NCBI GenBank assembly: GCA_001692895.1 | Contig: KV748180.1 | Span: forward strand, 2,970,195 to 3,034,194 | Direction: 5' to 3' | Length of the DNA stretch: 64,000 nt | Source of the DNA: Cenococcum geophilum 1.58 | Taxonomy: Eukaryota; Ascomycota; Dothideomycetes; Gloniales; Gloniaceae | In this document: positions 1 to 12,400 of the stretch, piece by piece | Layout of the letters: each line of letters starts with the position of its first letter | Position numbering within the stretch: the first letter of the stretch is position 1 | Program-made: the position numbers and the translations under genes | Notes under the pieces: generated by a model | What the model was told of the DNA's origin: nothing | Seen by the model: only the letters and a program-made list of their open reading frames with translations | Database searches by the model: none

Positions 1-3000
1 AGCTTTATTACCCATTACTTTATAGTAAAAATAATAATTAGCCACCACACAGAATCCATGCTTTTCTATATTATGAAGTTATTACCCTTAATACTAGTAA
101 TTCTTGGAATGCCCTAGCTTAAAAAGTATAACCTAAGAATAGACTTCCCTGTCCTAGAGCTTAAGTTTAACTCTAATTACTATGCCTATAACTGTCTCCT
201 ATGGCACATCCCTAACTGTAACTAAGTAGTACTAAGCGGACGCATTATATAGCCAATGCTTAGATACCAATAGCTGATAGTAGAAGAAGTGCCTAATACT
301 AGTAAACTAATATACGTAGTAAACGAAGCGGAGATTTTAGAAGACTAGACTACCGCCCCGTCCCTAAGAAAATAACTTTCCACTAAGTCCTACCGCAACT
401 GTCTACTAAGTTCCACCGTAACTATCTACTAAGTTTTACTATAACTATCTACTAAGTTCCACCGCAATCTACCGTCTCCTACCTATACTATAACACTACT
501 AGAACTATAAGTCTCCCGTATATACCCGCTTAACCTAGGTTAGGTAATAAGACACCTAACTTTAAGATATTTGCTATACGTATATATGACCGTATATATA
601 ATAACTAAGGCCGTTATAGCTAAGGCCGAAACTAGAGCAATTAAGACCTCCCCCCTATAACGCCTAACCTTATACCCGTCTCCCGCGCGTACCATATAGG
701 GCCGCCGCCTTATTTCCGTCCCCCTGGGCTAACTAAGTCATACTAGCCTAACCGTAGCACTGGGGAACTAGATACGCCCTAACCTGGATAACATTAAATG
801 TACTTATACCGTTAATTTTACCCAGTTCTATAAATAAAAAGGCGTAAAGGTAATAAGGATCTATATAGCGGAGCTAGTAAAACTAGTTAAATAAAAACAC
901 TAACGGCTGCTTAAGGAGCTGCCTATAGGCCTAATAGAAGTACTAAACCTGTTAGAAAGGTCTTTTCGCTAGCTAGTAGAAGGCGACTATATAATGGAGA
1001 AAGCCCGTAAAGCGCTACCCCCTTATTTTTATAACTTCCTTAAGATAAACCTCAAAACCGAGTCCGAGCTCCTACGCTAAAAGATAGTTAATACTAATAT
1101 TGAGAAGTTCCTAAAAGGCAAGCCAGGATTAACCTGCGAAGATATTTTATAATACTTACTAAAAGAGTTCCGCGAACATATTAAATACTTTCTCCCTAAA
1201 AACGTGGATAAGCTACCCCCTTACCAACTATAAAACTATAAAATTAAGATTATACCTAGAAAGCAAGCCCTATACTATAAAAACAGACTACTCTTACCCG
1301 CTAAACTTACGTGCGTAAAGAGGTGGATTAACGAAATGCTGGATAAGGGTTTTATCCGCGAGTTAACCTTACTAGCCGCTATACCACTCCTCCTTGCTGC
1401 GAAACCTAGCGGCGGTATATAAATCTGCTATAACTACTAAGGCCTAAACACAGTTACTATTAAGAATCGATACCTATTGCCACTAGTCCGTGAGACACTT
1501 AATGTACTCTATAGTGCTAAGTACTTTACCAAGCTTAATATAATCGCTGCGTTTAACTAGATCCAGATCGCGGAAGGCTATAAATAGCTTATAGCATTTA
1601 TCACCCGATTTGGACTCTATAAGATATTAGTTATACTATTTGGTCTCTATAACGCGCCCGCTATGTTCTAAAACTATATTAACCATGTCTTATATAACGC
1701 CCTCGACGACTACTGTACTGCGTACCTTAATAATGTCCTTGTCTTCTTTAAAACACGTGCTAAGCACATAAAATATATAAATAAAATTATCTAGAGACTT
1801 GGTAATGCTGGACTCTAGATTAATATTAATAAGTCTAAGTTTTATACTACTAAAATAAAATACCTTGGCCTAATTATCTCGACTAACGGCATAATTATAG
1901 ACCCTAAGAAGGTATAGGCCTTGCAGGAATAGAAGGACCTAACGTTAGTAAAGGAACTATAGCAGTTTCTTAGCTTCGCGAACTTCTACTAACGATTTAT
2001 CTAAAGCTATTCTAAGATAGTTAAGCCTATAACTAGGCTACTAAAGAAGAGCACTAGCTAGTTATAGGGCCCTAATTAAGCAGAAGCGTTCCAGACCCTA
2101 AAAATAGCGTTTATTACAGTACCGGTCTTAGCATATTATAACTATATAAAGAAGACTATAGTAGAGACAGACGCCTTGAACTGGGCTTTAGGTGGAGTAC
2201 TTTACTAAGCTGACGAAAACAACAAGCTTAAGTTAGTCGTATTCTTCTCTGCTAAGCACTTAGCCCCTAAATATAACTATAAAATATACGACAAGGAGCT
2301 CCTAATAATAGTTAAGGCACTAGAAGAATGGCGCCCCGAACTACAAGGAACTAAGTAGCTGTTTAAAATTATTACGGACTATAAGAACCTCTAGACCTTT
2401 ATAATAATAAAATAACTAAACTAGTGCCAAGTCCGCTAGGCTAAGTTCCTTTCCTAATTTAACTTTATTATTACCTATAGGCCTAGCACCAAAGCCACAA
2501 TCCTAGATGCTCTTAGCCGCCTCCTAGGCGTAATACCCGCTAATGCTAGTAACGAACGTCTACGATACCAAGACCGCGTTGTCTTACTACTGAAGAAAGT
2601 CGACCCCGCTATTCTAGAAGAGCTACTAAGCGAATTCTAAGACTAGAGCGTTAAAGACTTTATAGCAGTAATAGACCTAAAGCCTAAGAAAAAACCCCTT
2701 AAGGAGCTTATTAAGAATGCCTATAAGGAGAATAAACTCGCTAGGGATATGTTGGCTGCGCTATGTAAATAGGAAGGCCGTAAAGTACGCCGTTGGCCTA
2801 AGCAGATTAGGAAGTTACTCCGCTATAATAAATCCGAATATTTAATTGTTAACGGCCTGATCTACTATAGGAATTAAGTATTTGTCCCTAATTCGCCTAA
2901 ACTCTAATTAGAAGTTATACATCGCATGTATAGTTTGGGTCCTACGGGCCACCTAGGCCGCGTTAAGACACTAGACCTCCTTAATTAAACCTATTAGTGG

Positions 3001-4280
3001 CTAGGTATTTTATAGTTTACAGCTACCTTTATAAAAGACTGCGCTCTCTACTTCCGTATAAAGACCCTATGCTTAGCACCGCCTAGTTTCCTAAAATTAC
3101 TAGAACTACTAGTCCGCCCATAGACTGATATCTCTATTGACTATATCGTTGACCTGCCTAAGTGCCTTCGCAACGGCAAAATATATAGATATATCTTTGT
3201 CGTTATTAACCGCCTAATAAAGATAAGACACTTTATTCCTGTTACTAGCCTAGACACTAAGGAGCTTGTTAAAGTATTTATCCACACTATCTATAAGTTA
3301 TATAGTGCTCTAAATACTATTGTTTCTAATAGAGGCTCTTTATTTGTTTCTGACTTCTAGCGTCGCCTAAACTAGCGCCTAAAGGTAACCCTAAGCCCTA
3401 GTTCCGCATAGCACCCTAAAATAGATAGCTAAACTAAGATTATTAATGCAGTAATAAATAAGTACCTATGTGCCTTTATAAGCTTTACCCAAGACGACTA
3501 GGTAGATTGGCTCCCCCTTACTAAGTTCGCTATAAATAACTAGATTAACGAGACCACGGGATTTTTACCGTTCTTCGCCAACTATAGCTATAACCCACGT
3601 CTGGGCGTCGAACTAGCAGGCCCCTAGCCATTAGCCCTATCCGTATATGTAAAGAAAGAGTACCTATAAGCTAATACTATTATAAACCGCTTTAAGCGTA
3701 TCCTAACTCAGCTTAAGGCCCTAGCCTGCATCTCCTAGTAACGCTATAAAGATAACGCCAATACGAAACGGGACAAAGGTATAATATTCAAAAAGGATAA
3801 TATGGTTATGGTTAGCCTTAAAAATATAAAGACTAACCAGCCTAAGAGGAAGTAGGATGATAATTGGGATAGACCTTGGCCCGTCTTAGCTACCTATAAA
3901 GGGGTAGTTGTAGTGGACCTCCTAGACCATATTCGCGTTAATAAGTCTTTCTATATATTAAAAGTCCGCCTCTAGTTCCCTAAGGAGATTCCTAGCTAAG
4001 CACGCATTAATAAGAAGGAACGTTATAACGTTACAGGTAGGATAGCTAAAAGGGATGATAACGGCAATATTATAAATAAGTAGGAATTTAAGAAGATCCT
4101 TAATATACACGATAAATAAAGGGATAAGCATGGCTTAATATACTGTATTAAGTAGAAGTATTATAATAAAGAAACCTAGGAACCTAAGAAATCCCTAAAA
4201 GGGTGCGAGCGCGTACTACTTAAGTTCTATAAGCAATACCCTAAGAAGCTAAGACCCTTAGACTGGGCACGAGATAAGGG
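1..4280 (+). pseudogene. gag-pol pseudogene (protease, RT, RNase H, integrase, chromodomain), family A
   Basis: Domains in order: protease end (about 1-190), reverse transcriptase (about 1215-1905, with [15 protein letters not shown] and AYLNNVLVF-like motifs, the latter the decayed YLDD box), RNase H (about 2080-2470, NYKIYDKELL), integrase (about 2820-3740, zinc-binding head then core) and a chromodomain-like tail (about 4060-4275). Stops fall at nearly every expected CAA/CAG/CGA/TGG codon. No frame is open for more than a few tens of codons. Compared with the copy at 28405-35231, this one has extra short tandem units at about 372-474 and keeps an integrase stretch of about 265 bp (about 3472-3735) missing there. 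Confidence 0.9.
372..474. repeat. Tandem 22-23-bp repeat inside pol pseudogene
   Basis: About four imperfect units of the type CTACTAAGTTCCACCGTAACT lie in the protease-RT linker of family A. The equivalent place in the copy at about 31150 lacks them, so they are a local insertion or expansion. The unit resembles short TTCTACTAAG-like units in the family C LTR (10870-10985). Confidence 0.7.
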
Positions 4281-4327
4281 AGAGTTATTACGCCGAGGTT
4301 AATTATATGATGGTTAAGATGTTATAG

Positions 4328-4350
4328 AACTTTAACCGCTAGTCAAAGTT
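4328..4350 (+). repeat. Conserved 23-nt stem-loop between chromodomain and 3' LTR
   Basis: Left arm AACTTTAACC, three-base loop, right arm AGTCAAAGTT. The same 10+3+10 hairpin occurs just after the chromodomain in three other Gypsy elements here (9369-9391, 34756-34778, 61839-61861), each followed by a related TAATTAGTTAGAT-like stretch. Function unknown; position suggests a 3' untranslated RNA element. Confidence 0.7.
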
Positions 4351-4448
4351 GTCTAATTAGTTAAATTCTTATAAAAGGCGCAGCGCTAGACCAATTTAGA
4401 TGGTGGTGTGGAATTCTACTAACTCCATTTACTAAGCCGACTAATTAG

Positions 4449-4475
4449 GATTTTCTATCCCCGGGATAGAAAATC
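4449..4475 (+). repeat. 27-nt perfect palindrome upstream of 3' LTR
   Basis: Arms of 13 bases (GATTTTCTATCCC and its reverse complement) surround a single C. It is related to palindromes at 34887-34913 and 52121-52147. Relative to 52121, two base pairs differ and both are compensated on the other arm. Confidence 0.75.
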
Positions 4476-4542
4476 GCGTATTGCCTGTTTTTAGAGTTAT
4501 CTATTCGGTTTGGGGACCAAACCTTTTAGGGGAGGGGAGTAT

Positions 4543-4728
4543 TGTTATAACACTAACTTGCCATATACTGTTCCATACTATCTTATACTATTTCCTACCG
4601 TTAGCTGGCCTACCACTAGCGCCTCGGCGGCTAGCCCTACTATTTATATACGATACCCCTTTTCACCTTCTTCTCCTCTTTATACCACAACATAGTTATT
4701 TAGTCTACTTTATTGCAGCACTATAACA
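4543..4728 (+). repeat. 3' LTR of family A Gypsy (186 bp)
   Basis: Starts TGTTATAACAC and ends CACTATAACA. It aligns with both 187-bp LTRs of the complete copy (28405-28591 and 35045-35231). An open frame of 81 codons in it has no similarity to anything and is chance. Confidence 0.88.
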
Positions 4729-4739
4729 AGCCCTACTAA

Positions 4740-7700
4740 ATTATTTAATAAGTTTTATATTAAATTCTAGGAATATACTAAAGCCCTTACCTAAGACAAT
4801 ATTAAAGACTAGTAAGAGAATCTCCTTAAAAAAGTTACTTATTGCCTTAGTTACGCAGCCGCTAGCTATAACTATAACGATGTCTATAAAATAGTAGTAG
4901 CCCTATAAAATATTAAACAATAACTAAATTAGATTACCACTACTAACCCTTACTTAAAGACCTCTTTATAGAAGCCCTCTGGGCCTACTAAACCTATATA
5001 TACTAAGCCACCAACGCCTACTACCTTAAGTACCACTAGAGCTAATATTAACCTCTCTATACTAACCTTTTTATAAAAACTCCTAGATAGAGAGCGTAAG
5101 CTACTTTAGAAACTAGGATACTACTATAGATACTATTAAAAAGGCTATTATTATAATAACCCAAACTACCTAATAGCTAGGTTTAGTACCTACTGCCTAA
5201 TACTTAACCTAATACCTTAAATACTAAATATATTATTATACGCCACTACTATATAAAATAAAGATATAATAATAGTAGTAGAATTAGATACGGAAGCGGA
5301 AAACGCTAAGTCCCTACCCTAAGTCGTGGGTTAGGACGCCCTTATAATAAAGGGATCTATATATTAGCCTACTTAATAAATAACTTAGTAAAGATAAACG
5401 GACGGAAATAAATAGTTTTACCTATAATAGGAACTACTGCCAAAAAATAATATAAAAGCTATTCTATAATTAACTGCGAAGCTACTAATAAATTTATAAA
5501 TACCTAATTCGTGCGTACTTATAGCCTACCTACTTTACCCCTTACTAAAGCCCGCGCCCTATAACTCGCTAATAGTAATTCTATTACATAGAAGATTACC
5601 TATATAGTATAACTCTACTTAGATATAAATAGGCACTAGGAAGAGCTCTAGGCCTATATTATACTACTTACTAACTACCCTATTATCCTTAAAATAAGCT
5701 AGCTTAAATAATACAACCCCGCTATTAACTGAAAAAAGAAAAAAGCAACCTTTAACTTTAAATACTATAGAGAGACTTACCTAGGACATAGCCTAGCCAC
5801 CTTTATTTACTTACTAGGATATTAACCTAAGAAACCCCTTATTACTCCACTTATAACTAACTACCACTATATAAGTGCCGCGGCCTTCTACCGTATAGAA
5901 CGTAGGAAAGGCTAAACCGTTGCTGTAGCCTCCTAATTATAACTATATAAGCTTAATTAAGAATAAAACTACGTCCCCTATAGTAATAGGATAGATATAG
6001 TTAACCTTTTAAAAGATAACGCCCCTATAGAACTCCACGGACTTTTACCTTTAAACTTTAAGAAGTTTATAAAGCTTAAAAAAGGACTTACTAATAAGGA
6101 ACTCTATAAGCTCCTCCCTAAGAGGTACTACAACTTTATTAATATATGCTTATAAAAGAGCGTAGATATACTCCCCCTATATTAACCTAATAACTATACT
6201 ATTAACATTAAATAAGGAAAAATGCTACCTTATAAGAGACCCTACTTAATATTAAAAGACGAACTTCTAGTTATAAAAAAGTATATTAACAAACACCTTA
6301 ATAAAAGATTTATCCGCCCCAGCATATCCCTAATAGCCGCCCCTATCCTTTTTACTAAGAAGCTAAGAGGAGGTATTTAATTTTACGTTAACTATAGAGG
6401 ACTTAATACTATTACGATTAAAAACTGATACCCTATACCGCTTATACGTAAGACTTTAAAGCGGCTTAGTTAAGCTAAAATCTATACTAAGCTTAATATT
6501 ATCGCCGCCTTTAACTATCTCTAAATATAGAAAGGTAATAAATAGAAAACTGTATTTATATTACGCTTTAGCCAATTTAAATATACCGTTATACCCTTTA
6601 GCGTATATAATGGCCCAGGCACCTTCTAAAGCTATATTAATAACGCCTTATAGGACTACCTTAATAACTTCTACTCTGCGTACCTAGACAATATACTTAT
6701 CTATAGCGATAACCCTTCTAAGCATACTAAGCACGTTAAAAAAAGTCCTAAAGCGCCTTAGGGACGCAGGACTTTACATTAATTTAAAGAAGTGTAAATT
6801 CTTAATTATAGAAGTAAAATACCTTAGACTAATTATTACTACTAAGGGTGTCCGTATGGACCCTAAGAAAGTATATATAATTACTAAATAGTAAGCCCCT
6901 AACTGCATTAAGGACGTATAAGCCTTCCTTAGTTTTACTAACTTCTATTAAAAATTTATATATAACTTTTAAGGCGTAGTAGCACTACTTATAGTAATAA
7001 TGTAAATAAAGGGCCTTTCTATAAAAGGAAGAAAAACGCACCTATATTTTACCTAGACGCCTAAATATAAGAAGGCATTCTAAGACCTTAAAAACGCTTT
7101 TACTAAAGCACCTATCCTAGCTTACTTTATACTAGGATAATAACTCTACCTTAAAACCGACTCCTTAGACTACGTTAATATAGGCATCCTTTCCTAAATA
7201 GGTAACGATGGGCTCCTCTACCTAGTCGCATTCTACTTACCTAAGCTTATACTATAAGAGTGTAACTATAAGATCTATAATAAGGAACTTCTCGCGATTA
7301 TATAAGCGTTTAAGGAATTCTAACTAGAACTCTTCTTAGTAAAAACTAATTAGCTAACTAAAGTCCTTACGGACTATTATAATCTTAAATACTTTATAAC
7401 TATAAAGCAGCTAAACTAACGCTAAGTACGCTAGAACGAGTTCCTCTCTAGTTTTAACTTTAAAATTATATATAGACCAGGAGTATAAGGTACTAAGCCT
7501 AATAGCCTAATACGCCGCTCGCAAGACCTTCCTTAGTCTAAAGATAACTCTTATAATTAGTTTTAATAATAGACGATCCTAAAAGCACGAAATTTAGCCC
7601 TAGGTATACTACCTATAATAGAGCTAACTATACCTTAGCTTTATACTATAGAACTAGAGTTACCTCCTAAAATTAATATGCTTATTATTATAGTATATAA

Positions 7701-9240
7701 TACCTCTATTAACCTATTACTATATTAACTTATTACTATAAAGACCGCTAGCGCCTATATACTACCTACTAACCTTTAAAGCTTAGGCTAGATTAATATA
7801 GCAGCCTTAAAAGTAAAAGAGAATAGGCTCTATTATAGAGGCCGCCTATTTATCCCTAACTTAAAAAATCTACAACGGTAACTAATCTAAATGGCCTACA
7901 ACCTCTAATTAAGCGGCTACTTAGGTAAAGGAGGAACCTACGAGCTTCTTAGCCGATACTACTTCTGGCCAAAAATAATAGACTTAGTTAAACGCTTTAT
8001 AGGCGCCTACTACGATTATAAGCGCGCTAAGGCTTTTAATATAAAGTATTAAGGACTACTATACCCTTTACTAGTACCTATATAATAATGGGCAGATATC
8101 GCCATAGATTTTATTATTAACCTACTACCCTATAAATAATATGGCCGTACCTATAAGAATATCCTTATAATAATATACCAACTTATAAAAGAGCGCCACT
8201 ACGTCCTAACTAAAGGCGTAGCTATTAGTAACGTTACTAACGCCTTTCTTTATAAAGTTTACTAACTATATAGGTTACCTAACTTAATTACGTCCAACTA
8301 AAGCATATAATTTAACTCTAATATATAGAGACGAATCTGCTAACGCCTTAGCATCTCCGTTAAAATGTCTATATCCTTTTACTATAAAACTATTAAGTAA
8401 CCAGAAAACACTAATACCAGTACAAAAGTGTACCTATAATAGGTAGTCGCCTATAGTTAAAATAACTAGGTAGATTACCTCTTACTTGGTAAATTTATAG
8501 CGAATAATTATATCTTAACTACAATAGGACTTACCCCATTCTTTGCGAATAAGGGTTATTACCCCTAATCTAGTATAAAGCTACTAAAACCTATTAATAA
8601 AAAACTGCTATATAGAAAACGCCTTAAGATACTACTTACTAACTAGTATGCAAACTGTATAAAAAATCTACTTAACTACTATAAGGGAGAAATGGCCTAG
8701 GCTTAAGTAAAGTAGGCCTACTTCGCCAACTGTTATAGAACGCCACCGCTAGAGATGCGTGTTAGCGACTAGGTATAGCTAGATATATATAATATCTCTA
8801 CGTAAAGGCCTATAAAGTTACTTAATTATAAGAACCTTAGCCCCTATTTAATTAAACAAGTTATTAATAGGGGAGCTATATATAAACTAGAACTCCTACC
8901 TACCTTAACCACCTATGGGATATAGCCTATATTTCACCTATAGCTACTACACCTTTATTAGCTTAACCCCTTACTAGGGTAAATATAGCCTAAACCCCTA
9001 CTAGTACTAATCTAAAATAAGAACGAAGACAAGAACTATAAGGAGTGGACCGTTAAACAAATTATTAACTCTAAATACTTTAGCAAAGGTAGAGGATAAC
9101 GGCTCTACTATAGAGCTATATACATAGGATTTAACATAAATTAGCCAGAATGGCAACTATAGGAAGACTTGAAAAATATAAAGGATTTAATTAGCGACTT
9201 TTACTATATAAACCCATATAAACCGGGCCTAAGTAGAGAT
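4740..9240 (+). pseudogene. gag-pol pseudogene, family 2
   Basis: Visible parts are: gag with a decayed CCHC knuckle (about 5100-5160, reads YYRYY-KGYYYNN where CYRCH-KGHYYNN is expected); protease (about 5460-5530, NCEATNKFIN, the decayed DSGAT site); reverse transcriptase (about 6180-6900, including [23 protein letters not shown] and AYLDNILIYSD, here with the first catalytic Asp intact); RNase H (about 7080-7480, CNYKIYNKELLAI); integrase (about 7820-8560); and a chromodomain (about 9020-9235, starting WTVKQIINSKYF and ending NPYKPG). Stops throughout; non-functional. Confidence 0.87.
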
Positions 9241-9368
9241 TTTATACCTAATCCTCTATAAAAACCCTTATAGAGTTAAACCGTTATATATTACCACGTA
9301 AGGGCAAATTGCTATTAAATTACGGTAAAGTGCGATTATATAACTGGAATATTGTTAAGATATCTAGG

Positions 9369-9391
9369 AACTTTAACTAGCGGTTAAAGTT
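9369..9391 (+). repeat. Conserved 23-nt stem-loop, family 2 copy
   Basis: AACTTTAACT, three-base loop, GGTTAAAGTT; one arm mismatch fits a single C-to-T change. It has the same place after the chromodomain as in the other three Gypsy elements. Confidence 0.7.
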
Positions 9392-9440
9392 ATTTAATTA
9401 GTCGAATTTTTAGATGCTAAGCCCTATTATATAACATTAT

Positions 9441-10498
9441 TTTAAGCCTTTAGCAATACCCCCCTTTCTTCTTTTCTATACCTTAAGTGTCCCTTTTACA
9501 TTATTAGTAAAGCTACTAAAGGGCGCTTTAAAGACCGTGGAAAGATAGAATTATTATTAATAGTTTTTAAGGTAGGCTCAAAGGGTTAGTGGCCGCAAAA
9601 TAGTTATACTTTGCGCCGTTGGCCTAGGGTAATCTTTAGTCGCTAGTATAAGGGATTATAATAGGCTCTTGCTTCCTTTAGAATTTAAAAGGTATAAAAG
9701 CGCTTATTAGTGCAATATCCTTAGAAATATAGTTAAGAAATACTTTATAAAAGGTATAGAAGACTATAATACTCTTAAGGTTCTATCGTTTAATTACTTT
9801 AAAAAGCCCTATAGATCCTCCGCTAGTATAGCTAGTGTTACTTATAGGGGATATCTATAAGCTTATAGTTACTAACGCTTAAGGTATAGTTATATCTAAT
9901 TACCTTAGAGGCTAAATATACTTAATACATATATATAGAGTAGAGTCTGCGCTATTTATTACGATTCCTATTTTAAGGGAGCTTAGCGACTATTTCGCTA
10001 TATAGCGTTAGTAAATAATATAGTAAGTCTAAAACATATCCTACTTCTTCTTAATATACGCCAGCCTAGTAGATCCTATACTATAGTAATACTAATTATT
10101 ACTCTAAGGAACTATTATTATATATCCTTAGTCCTTTATTCTAACACTACCTTTATATTTACTATCTCGCCTTTTATAGATTAGTACTGCTTTAATATTA
10201 TTTTATATATTATTAATAATAGTAACAGTGCTATTTGGGGGTTAGTTTATATACTATCCGGCTTTATCTAATTAGGCGCTTTATAGTCGCCGCAATCGGT
10301 CTAAAGCTATGGTTAGATCCCACTATTATAAGCCTAGGGAGTTTTCTACTTCTTTCTTATACTCCCTTATAAGCGCGTTGTTTAAATTATCTTTAACTCT
10401 AGTTTTCCTAATTATACTAGCTATAGTATAGTAATCTATAACAATTAAAGTAAGTTATAATTAGTGTCTCCGTCGCGTAATATATATGCTATTTATTA
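9441..10498. other. RIP-degraded sequence of unknown origin
   Basis: About 1 kb of AT-rich sequence with stops in all frames. Coding-like stretches appear on the minus strand, but I could not match them to a transposon family. No gene, LTR or TIR is supported here. Confidence 0.6.
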
Positions 10499-10744
10499 GG
10501 ATTTTTTTTGGGCAAGCGAAAATCGGGGTCTCCAAAACCTGCGTAAGTCGCAATTTTGGCAATTTGCGGCGATTTGCAGCAATTTGCTACAAACACATAG
10601 GCTACCTATACACGCGCCTGCCCTATCTATGTGTTTGTAGCAAATTGCTGCAAATTGCCGCAAATTGCTAAATTGCGACTTACGCCTGCAGGTTTTGCAG
10701 ACCCCGATTTTCGCTTGCAACAACGTGCCTAAAAAAAAAATCTT
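10499..10744. mobile_element. Fold-back MITE (long inverted repeat, about 246 bp)
   Basis: Two arms of roughly 100-115 bp (about 10499-10600 and 10627-10744) are inverted copies around a 26-bp loop. Outer parts share CAAGCGAAAATCGGGGTCT and A/T-rich ends; inner parts contain several GCAATTTGC units. The right arm has two short extra blocks. No target duplication could be fixed. GC is higher than the surrounding decayed sequence, so it arrived late or escaped RIP. Open frames of 61 and 109 codons run through the palindrome on opposite strands and are artefacts of the repeat. Confidence 0.85.
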
Positions 10745-10786
10745 GATAAAGGCGGCTACCCCCCTACTCTCGTCCCACTTTAGCGT

Positions 10787-11174
10787 TGTTATAGGACACT
10801 CCCGTAACACCTTATACACGTCCACCTGTTTTCACTAACTTAGCAACTAAAGACCGACCACTAGACGGCAATCTACTACATTCTACTATATTCCGCCAAG
10901 TTCTACTAAATTCTGCTATATTCCACTAAGTTCTACTAAGTTTTACTAAGTTCCACCAAATCCTACTAAGTTCTGCTAGGACCACCACCTAAATCCTATT
11001 CTGCTTTATATATGTATTAATTAAGCAACTAAGTCTATAATATATACCCATTCTTCCCATTTTCCTACCTTTCCTCCTTACGTAATGTCTTAACCTCCTT
11101 ATACAGTTTATGTATATAGCTTAATAATATCTACCTTGCTATATATTACCGCCGCTTATACTTACTCCGTAATA
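10787..11174 (+). repeat. Solo LTR, family C Gypsy (388 bp)
   Basis: Begins TGTTATAGGACAC and ends CTCCGTAATA. It aligns with the LTR at 56041-56104 plus 62295-62590, which is the 5' LTR of a family C element there. Flanking pentamers AGCGT (10782-10786) and AGTAT (11175-11179) match if the right one lost CG to RIP. The flanks together match the undisturbed repeat at 21784-21880, which supports a clean insertion and LTR-LTR recombination. Confidence 0.78.
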
Positions 11175-11517
11175 AGTATATAATATCCCTACTTTAGTAC
11201 TATAGGCCTTATTAGCTAATAGAATACCACGCTACCCTTACTACTCCTACTATCTTTAAAATTCCTCTATAAAGCGTTTAAGAGGTTATAAGTATACGTT
11301 TAATATAAACTAGGTCCATTTTCTAATATATATTAGTTTTAAATGACTTTAGCGGCGTAAATATACTAGCTATAGTCTTAATACGCAATATATTTAAATT
11401 ATAATAATTATAACTAGCTAACTACCGTATTAGGGGGTAAGATATAGCCTTAAGTTTAAAGATATATTTTTAAAACTAGTTCCTCTTTGCTAGCCGTATT
11501 AAAATAGCGGCCGTACT

Positions 11518-11607
<90 letters not shown>

Positions 11608-12400
11608 CTACTACTCTATTTACTATTAAATTTAATAAATTACCTCTTATACCCTATTATAAATAGCTTACCTAATTATACTATACTTATGCTAGTAGGT
11701 ATAGATTTGCTTTATAATAGGGGGGAAGTTTTAGGTAGAGGCTTATATAGAGCTGTAGTAGAGCTTTATATAGAGCTATATATAGAGCTATATATAGGTA
11801 TATAAATAATTAAATATAAAGACGTTTATAGAAAGGATTATAGAGGTAATTATTTAAACGTTTATACAGGCGTTTATATAGATAATTAATTAATTAATTA
11901 TATAGACGTTTATAGAGCTATTCGTAGAGACGTTTATATAGGCGTTTATACTAGCATTTATATAGACAATTATAGTCTTCTTAGTATATAGAACTTATAT
12001 TTAGGCTTGTTTTTAAAGACCTTATAAATGGCTTTATATAGGCATTTATATAGGTATTCGTATAGGCGTTTATATAGGCGTTCGTATAGACGTTTATAGA
12101 GACCTTTTTAGAGATATTAGGGGAATAATTAGGTTCTATTACGGATGTAATATATAGAGTAAGAAATAAGCTTTTAAATAGAGGTATTAGTAAGTTAAGT
12201 AGCGGTGTATTAGGGGCGATATACCGCGTTAAAGGCGATATAACTATTGTCTATTAGGTAGGCTAACCTACCTTTATAAATCGCGCCTATTTTCCCTTAG
12301 ACCCTTAGAGAGGAATCTACCTTGGCGCTCTATAATTGGCTACTAAAGCTAGCGCAAGCACTAACGCCTACGGCGTACGTTAGGCTACAGCGCTGGTTAC
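11175..12400. repeat. Decayed repeat with microsatellite and short-unit arrays
   Basis: No gene seen. A CTA trinucleotide tract fills about 11516-11607. From about 11735 to 12115, imperfect 10-12-bp units of the type GACGTTTATA/GGCGTTTATA repeat many times; they look like an RIP-altered version of the GC-rich 12-bp arrays near 22.6 and 23.0 kb. The first 50 bp continue the repeat also found at about 21840 (GGCCTTATTAGCTAATA). Confidence 0.65.

Larger units (their letters stand above)
1..4728 (+). mobile_element. Gypsy/Ty3 chromodomain retrotransposon, family A, 5'-cut by window edge, RIP-degraded
   Basis: This is the 3' two thirds of an LTR retrotransposon. It enters the window inside the protease (LGMPWLKKYNLRIDF-like at about 110-155). 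It continues through reverse transcriptase, RNase H, integrase and a chromodomain-like end to a 186-bp LTR. A second copy of the same family lies at 28405-35231 and aligns along the whole length, which fixes the family and the LTR. The frame is interrupted dozens of times by TAA/TAG where Gln, Arg or Trp codons belong, so it is dead. The order PR-RT-RH-IN is diagnostic of Gypsy. Family assignment is sure; exact domain edges are approximate. Confidence 0.93.
4729..9440 (+). mobile_element. Gypsy/Ty3 chromodomain retrotransposon, family 2, RIP-degraded, LTRs not resolved
   Basis: A second Gypsy lies directly behind the family A LTR. It reads gag to chromodomain on the plus strand but is a different lineage from family A at the protein level. 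I could not find a convincing LTR on either side, so it may be truncated or its LTRs have decayed. Boundaries are therefore approximate. The stem-loop at 9369-9391 marks the 3' region. Heavy RIP: Cys codons of the zinc knuckle read as Tyr. Confidence 0.85.

Noticed and set aside
4481..4726. 81-aa and 61-aa frames
   Set aside because: They lie in the family A LTR and are not conserved in the other LTR copies.
10486..10825. Frames of 61 and 109 aa on opposite strands
   Set aside because: Both lie in a near-perfect inverted repeat (fold-back MITE) and mirror each other.
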